Positions 6,615 to 10,794 of a stretch of 10,794 nt of DNA are shown here, piece after piece. Made by a program: the position numbers and the translations under genes. The DNA comes from Elusimicrobia bacterium RIFCSPLOWO2_01_FULL_59_12 (GTDB lineage Bacteria > Elusimicrobiota > Elusimicrobia > 2-01-FULL-59-12), in contig MGUR01000015.1 in NCBI GenBank assembly GCA_001800075.1, positions 1,524 to 12,317 on the forward strand, written 5' to 3'. The notes under the pieces are model-generated. The model was not told the origin of the DNA. It saw only the letters and a list, made by a program, of their open reading frames with translations, and ran no database searches. Numbering within the stretch: position 1 is the first letter of the stretch; each line of letters begins with the position of its first letter.

Positions 6615-7232
6615 CTAAATAATCCCTTTTTGTTGGAGAAGTTCCAGCACTTTCCGGGCGCTTTGTTCGACGGTCTCCTGACCGCCGGTCTGAAGCGCAA
6701 GCTCCGGTTTGTCCGGAGCCTCGTAGGGAGCGGATATCCCCGTAAATTCGGGGATCTGTCCGGCGCGCGCTTTCTTATAGAGCCCTTTGGCGTCCCGGGC
6801 TTCGCACGCCTCCACCGAAGCCGCGCAATACACCTCGATAAACCGGCCCTCGGGCAGGAGCGCCCTGACGGTGTCGCGGTCGGCCTTGTAGGGCGAGATG
6901 AAGGCGGTCATGGCGATGACGTTGGACTGGCAGAATAATTTAGCGACCTCGCCGATGCGCCGGATGTTTTCCTTCCGGTCTTCCGGCGAAAAGCCCAGGT
7001 TGCTGTTCAGTCCGTGGCGGATGTTGTCGCCGTCCAGCACGAAGGCGTTCTTGCCGTTTTCCACCAAAGCGAGCTCGACTTCACGAGCCACGGTCGATTT
7101 GCCGGAACCGGAAAGCCCGGTAAACCAGACCACCGCCCCCTGCTGGCCGAGCTTGGATTCCCGATCGGCCTCGGTCAATTTCCCATGGTGCCAAACGATG
7201 TTTTTACTGACGGGAGATGTTTTTGATGTCAT
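6615..7232 (-). CDS. cysC: Adenylyl-sulfate (APS) kinase CysC
   Basis: Family knowledge: CysC phosphorylates APS at the 3' position to give PAPS, used for sulfate reduction or for sulfotransferases. Seen: 205 residues, the standard single-domain length, without a fused ATP sulfurylase. The Walker A loop is GLSGSGKST (39-47). It is followed by LDGDNIRHGLN (66-76), FSPEDRKENIRRIGEVAKL (81-99), FISPY (111-115) and the RDAKGLYKKARAGQIPEFTG block (about 136-155) with PYEAP (159-163), all typical of active APS kinases. The start at 7232 is supported by AAGGA six bases upstream and by the expected N-terminal SKNIVWHHG lead. It is the first gene of the five-gene minus-strand unit, five bp ahead of cysH. 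No ATP sulfurylase (cysD/cysN or sat) is in the window, so it must be elsewhere. Confidence 0.95.
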   Translation of the reverse strand: MTSKTSPVSKNIVWHHGKLTEADRESKLGQQGAVVWFTGLSGSGKSTVAREVELALVENGKNAFVLDGDNIRHGLNSNLGFSPEDRKENIRRIGEVAKLFCQSNVIAMTAFISPYKADRDTVRALLPEGRFIEVYCAASVEACEARDAKGLYKKARAGQIPEFTGISAPYEAPDKPELALQTGGQETVEQSARKVLELLQQKGII

Positions 7233-7238
7233 GGATTT

Positions 7239-7243
7239 TCCTT
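7239..7243 (-). promoter_or_regulatory. Ribosome binding site of cysC
   Basis: AAGGA on the minus strand lies six bases before the ATG at 7232, the clearest Shine-Dalgarno in the operon. This fits cysC being the first gene and translated independently. Confidence 0.6.
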
Positions 7244-7264
7244 TTTGAGTTCAGATTTAGGCGT

Positions 7265-7270
7265 ATTTTA
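7265..7270 (-). promoter_or_regulatory. Possible -10 element for the cysC-cysH-cysQ-murQ unit
   Basis: TAAAAT on the minus strand lies 32 bases before the cysC start, in the only AT-rich patch of the 64-bp gap. No convincing -35 hexamer stands at the right distance upstream, where the sequence is GC-rich, so this is only a candidate. Confidence 0.25.
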
Positions 7271-7274
7271 GCAA

Positions 7275-7297
7275 ATCCCGTCGCGGCCGCCCGGGAT
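7275..7297 (-). terminator. Possible terminator hairpin after the giant gene
   Basis: ATCCCG and CGGGAT form perfect 6-bp arms around an 11-base centre that itself contains the palindrome GCGGCCGC. The repeat starts at the stop codon of the giant gene and, read on the minus strand, is followed by a short T-run (TTGCTAAAAT). The T-tract is too short for a strong intrinsic terminator, so it may only weaken read-through into cysC. Confidence 0.3.
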
Positions 7298-10200
7298 CAG
7301 GCGGCGCGGAGGACCCGGGAGCGGGAGGAGGAGTTGCTCCTGCGGAAGATGGACCTAACCCACCGCGGGATCTGAGGTAAACCCGTCTTATGGATCAAAT
7401 AGGCCGTCCCGAACCCCGCAGCCAGCAACGCTGGAAATGGGAGGGCGGCCCAGAGCAGGGCGGCTCCCCAAATGACCAGGCTTGCTTCCGCAACGGTGAC
7501 CGGCGCCCCGCCGCGGCTTCCGGGTTGAGATCCGCGCCGGTCACGGATTTCTTCCTGAACCCGCCCGATAGCCTCTTGGACTTCTTGATGCGTCTGGCGC
7601 AGCGCCGCGCGCGCTTCCTGAGACGGCGTCCAGGCGATCTCTCTGGCCAAATTTGTCTCTTCCTCATTTAGACGCGTTGCCAGCTCCCACAGACCCTCCT
7701 CGCCGAAATTGATCAAATCCCCGGGACGAAGACCGGCGTCTCCCGCGCTTCCCCAGAGGCGTCCCCGTTGGAGCATTTCATGCCAATGATCGGGATCCAG
7801 AAACTCGCGGGCCGACATCCGGCTCCACCCCAAGCCGACGAAAACAGCATGGGCGGAATTAAGAATTTCAGCGTACGCCGTTCGGCCGGCGTCAGGCATT
7901 TTCGAAATGCCTCCCAGCCAATTTAAATCCGCCTCCAAGGCCATCAGGCTGCTCAGGTCATTGAAATACGCCTTAAGCCGGGGGTCCAAATCCTGCGTCG
8001 CGCCGCCCAGGATGATTTGATGCAGATCTTCCGCTAACTCCCCGTAATATCGCCCGACGGTTGCGCCGGCCAGCGGGGAGACGCTCTCATAGGCCGTTTG
8101 AACCTGCCGAAGCCGGGTTCGCAGCTCGCGCAAGAGGGTCAGGATGTTCCCGGCGGGGATTCCTCCCGGTGACGGATCGCCGGAATCGTACATGAACGTG
8201 CTGCGCGTTTTGATTCTTCTCTGTATCACATCCTCTGGGGTGAACAGCCCCAAAGCCAAGCCGGCGTCAAGAATCCGCTTGACGGCCGCTTCGAACCGCA
8301 TGTGGTTCAGCGGGAGGTAAGCCAAGGCCGGCTCATAGAACCCGGCCTGGACCGCTTCCGTGCAAACGACGCGCAGGACCGCACGCAGCCGGGAGGTCTC
8401 GCGCCCGAGAGGGCGGGTCTGGCTGTTCAGTAGACTCTCGCGTTCGTCTGAAGGCATGTCTTTGAGCCGATTCGCCATAAAGTCAAGACATCGGGTAAAT
8501 TTGGCGGCGCCCCGCAGACGGACAGCCAAAGTCTCCGTCAACCACCGGACGAAATCCGGCGCTGCCCGGGTGGGATCAAGTTGCCGTAATGTTTTGGCAA
8601 GCGAATCAACTTTCATGAGATGTCTGGTATAAAGATCGCGTGGATCAATGTAGAAGGTTATAAACCAAAATTTCTCCAATGTGCGCGCGCCGTCGTAAAC
8701 CTCGCCGGCTCGAGTGAGCTCCCGCGTGGTCCAATGCGCCTGCAGACGGTGGAGTTCATCACGACATAGATTGACAAACTGCGTGATCCTTTGATCTGAC
8801 CCAACGACAAGGGGCGGCGCGCGGCGGGAACGCCGTTCACCCGGCGGAGGGCCGGCCGGCGGGCGGGCGGCGACCGCGCGCGCTCGTTCCCGAACGCGCG
8901 CCTGTCTTTGAGCTTCTTCCTCCTCGGCCAAAAGCCACCGCGCCCAGTCAGGTCCCAACAAGCCCGCACCTATAGCCGTCAACAGCCGGCCTCTGGCCGC
9001 AACATCCGGAAGATGGAACGTTACGGGAACCGGAGAGGCGCCTGACAGCCGGAACTTGGATTCGTTTTCCAGGCCGGACCGGAAGGACTCCAGTCCGTCC
9101 TTCCAGTTTCCGCCATTCAATCTTCCTTGCACAAAATCATCCAATTTTTTGCCCCATTGCGCGCCGGGCACCTGATCAACCTGCAAAACTTCGAATGCTT
9201 GTCCCCGAAACCAGAGCGGTGTTTCAAGATGAAGCTCGTTCTTGACCAAGCGGATTCCACCCGTCGGCCATGAGCCCCGGACCGCTTCGATCAGGTATCG
9301 GTTCACCGCGGCTTTGAATTCGCGGATCCGGTCCTCGCGGGCGGCGTCCGGCGCCAGGCCCAGGGCGGCGAGTTTTTCGTCGCCCTCCGGGGTCGTGGAA
9401 ACCGGCCGCAGCAGAAGGCGCGCGCCCGGCCGACCGCTCCGGCGCGCGCTCTCGAGCAATTCCCGGAGAACGACCGCCGGATCATCCGCATGGACAAATC
9501 GGTCATGATCCGGATGACCCGGCCCCAAAATCGCCGGCTCGAGCAACTCGTCGGGCAACCCGGATGTGGGGGTCGAAACGGAATCATGACCGTTGGCCGC
9601 CGTGCCTATGACGCCCTCGGTTCCTCTGGCGTCCCAATTGGCCAGGAAATGAAACAGGCGCGCCGACAGCAAGCCCAGCAGCGGCCAGGCCCAAAACCAC
9701 AGGCCCGCCCCCCGGGAAAGGTCGTGCATGAGGAAACCGATGGCGGTGAGCCCCATGAACATCGTATTTCCAACAAACCCCCTCATCTTCAATGCCGCCA
9801 GATCCCCGCGCGCATACGTCACTATGGCTTTCTCCTCTGATCCTATCTTTGCTACTGTCCCCTCCATTTCCCACGTTCTGACGCGCTCCACAGACACCGT
9901 GCGATATACGCCCGGGAGAGGATATTCAGGGTCCAATCGCATCCCGAGATAAACCTTTGGGTGCGTCAGCCGGGAGCCGTATATCAAGAAACTCATGATA
10001 TTCATGGCCGCTCCGGCCGACAGCATGGCCCAGACCCCGCCCGCGTGATAGGCGGCCGACATCGGCAGGCCGACAAGACCTCCCTGGAAGAAGAGGGTCT
10101 CCAGAAGCGGCGCCCAGTACAGTTCAATGTCTTTCAGGGAAACGTCGCGCGTGTCCATGAGCCAAGCGTAAAACGCGGCGAAGGGCCGCCCGATGATACC

Positions 10201-10794
10201 GCCGGTCGCCGTGCCGGAAGGTTTTTCATCCTTGAAAAGTGACTGGAATAGCTGCCGGGCCGAGCGCGCAACGTCCGTATCCGGCCCGCGAAAGGGCTCG
10301 CCGGCAAACGCCCGGGAAGGCTGAACGGCCTGCCCCTGCTGTACGGCGGGATTTGCGGCAGCGGGAGGAGCGCCCGCGGGGGCCTTGACCAGACGCGGGG
10401 CGCCAAGCGACGCCGCCGGCGCAAGCGATCCGGACGCGGGTGGATTTACCAGGGGCTCATGACGTTGCCCGGGACGACCGTTCGATCGGGGCGCCCGCTT
10501 CCGCGGCGGGCGGGCCCGCCTTAAAAATTCACGAAATTCGGAAACGGCGGCGCTTATCTCCGCCGTCAAATCTCGAAAACGCGTCTCGAAATGGTCCGAG
10601 TCCAACCCGTCTATGCGCGCCGATAGGCCGTCCAGGGACCCCTGAAGCTCGCGCAAGTCCTGCGGCCACTCCCCGTCTCCCGCGCGCCGCCGGGCGTTCT
10701 CCGCCAGCCGCCGGACACTCTTCATCCGCTTGCGCAAGCTTCGCCTGGCTCTATAGGCTTTGGGGCCTAAATCCGCCCGCGCCGCATCCTCCCC
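7297..10794 (-). CDS. Very large predicted membrane protein of unknown family (start beyond right edge)
   Basis: I do not recognise a family. Seen: 1165 codons; the frame is open to the last base of the window. A TTG at 10737 and an ATG at 10725 are internal candidates, but the 19 codons before the TTG continue the same Arg/Lys/Ala-rich composition, so the start is probably outside. Counting from the first visible codon: residues 1-99 are charged and helical; 100-170 are a Pro/Ala-rich linker; 230-272 and 339-387 are two hydrophobic pairs (probably four membrane helices) flanking a soluble YLGMRLDPEYPLPGVYRTV-type segment (about 291-309). Then come some 700 mostly soluble residues, with a charged Arg/Pro-rich linker near 640-690 and a Glu-rich helical part near 1020-1085. 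A final hydrophobic stretch lies at about 1104-1134, with a basic tail (RRSNSSSRSRVLRAA). No catalytic motif is evident. It probably ends the preceding transcription unit and is unlikely to serve sulfur metabolism. Confidence 0.85.
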   Translation of the reverse strand, partial: GEDAARADLGPKAYRARRSLRKRMKSVRRLAENARRRAGDGEWPQDLRELQGSLDGLSARIDGLDSDHFETRFRDLTAEISAAVSEFREFLRRARPPRKRAPRSNGRPGQRHEPLVNPPASGSLAPAASLGAPRLVKAPAGAPPAAANPAVQQGQAVQPSRAFAGEPFRGPDTDVARSARQLFQSLFKDEKPSGTATGGIIGRPFAAFYAWLMDTRDVSLKDIELYWAPLLETLFFQGGLVGLPMSAAYHAGGVWAMLSAGAAMNIMSFLIYGSRLTHPKVYLGMRLDPEYPLPGVYRTVSVERVRTWEMEGTVAKIGSEEKAIVTYARGDLAALKMRGFVGNTMFMGLTAIGFLMHDLSRGAGLWFWAWPLLGLLSARLFHFLANWDARGTEGVIGTAANGHDSVSTPTSGLPDELLEPAILGPGHPDHDRFVHADDPAVVLRELLESARRSGRPGARLLLRPVSTTPEGDEKLAALGLAPDAAREDRIREFKAAVNRYLIEAVRGSWPTGGIRLVKNELHLETPLWFRGQAFEVLQVDQVPGAQWGKKLDDFVQGRLNGGNWKDGLESFRSGLENESKFRLSGASPVPVTFHLPDVAARGRLLTAIGAGLLGPDWARWLLAEEEEAQRQARVRERARAVAARPPAGPPPGERRSRRAPPLVVGSDQRITQFVNLCRDELHRLQAHWTTRELTRAGEVYDGARTLEKFWFITFYIDPRDLYTRHLMKVDSLAKTLRQLDPTRAAPDFVRWLTETLAVRLRGAAKFTRCLDFMANRLKDMPSDERESLLNSQTRPLGRETSRLRAVLRVVCTEAVQAGFYEPALAYLPLNHMRFEAAVKRILDAGLALGLFTPEDVIQRRIKTRSTFMYDSGDPSPGGIPAGNILTLLRELRTRLRQVQTAYESVSPLAGATVGRYYGELAEDLHQIILGGATQDLDPRLKAYFNDLSSLMALEADLNWLGGISKMPDAGRTAYAEILNSAHAVFVGLGWSRMSAREFLDPDHWHEMLQRGRLWGSAGDAGLRPGDLINFGEEGLWELATRLNEEETNLAREIAWTPSQEARAALRQTHQEVQEAIGRVQEEIRDRRGSQPGSRGGAPVTVAEASLVIWGAALLWAALPFPALLAAGFGTAYLIHKTGLPQIPRWVRSIFRRSNSSSRSRVLRAA

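Noticed and set aside
7283..7290. The GCGGCCGC palindrome as a regulator binding site
   Set aside because: An 8-bp GC palindrome is expected by chance in such GC-rich DNA; it is better explained as the centre of the possible hairpin.

Overview
The window is a densely packed, GC-rich piece of a bacterial chromosome. It has no RNA genes, CRISPR arrays, insertion sequences or long non-coding stretches; the largest gaps are about 63-64 bases. The gene set suggests a Gram-negative-type bacterium with a peptidoglycan wall. It includes an exported exo-muramidase, membrane-anchored L,D-transpeptidases, MurNAc-6-phosphate etherase and assimilatory sulfate reduction genes. The very large protein of unknown family on the right, together with the compact GC-rich layout, would fit an uncultured lineage (PVC-superphylum or Omnitrophota-like), but nothing here proves a taxonomic placement.

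Layout. Left edge, minus strand: the first 169 codons of an exported DUF1343/NamZ-type exo-beta-N-acetylmuramidase, running out of the window. Across a 63-bp divergent gap begins a tight plus-strand three-gene operon (572-3661). It holds a canonical membrane-anchored L,D-transpeptidase (YkuD), a divergent paralogue of it whose catalytic motif has drifted, and a sodium:solute symporter. Converging on this from the right is a minus-strand operon that reads, in transcription order, cysC (APS kinase), cysH (iron-sulfur APS/PAPS reductase), cysQ (PAP phosphatase family), murQ (MurNAc-6-P etherase) and a small stand-alone cyclic-nucleotide-binding-like domain protein. Spacings are 3-12 bp or 4-bp overlaps. 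Upstream of cysC on the same strand, after a 64-bp gap with a possible hairpin and -10 element, lies one very large gene (7297 to the right edge, at least 1165 residues). It encodes a membrane protein of no family I recognise, and its reading frame is still open at the right edge, so its start is probably outside the window.

How the genes may work together. NamZ releases MurNAc from peptidoglycan ends, the symporter is a candidate importer for a wall-derived sugar or peptide, and MurQ converts MurNAc-6-phosphate to GlcNAc-6-phosphate. The two flanking operons thus look like parts of a wall-remodelling and recycling locus, with the MurNAc kinase not visible. The cysC-cysH-cysQ block supplies activated and reduced sulfur and clears the 3'-phosphorylated nucleotide by-product. 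Its fusion to murQ in one overlapping transcription unit is unexpected. The main points for a second look are the degenerate L,D-transpeptidase paralogue, the mixed sulfur/MurNAc operon, and the unidentified giant membrane protein.
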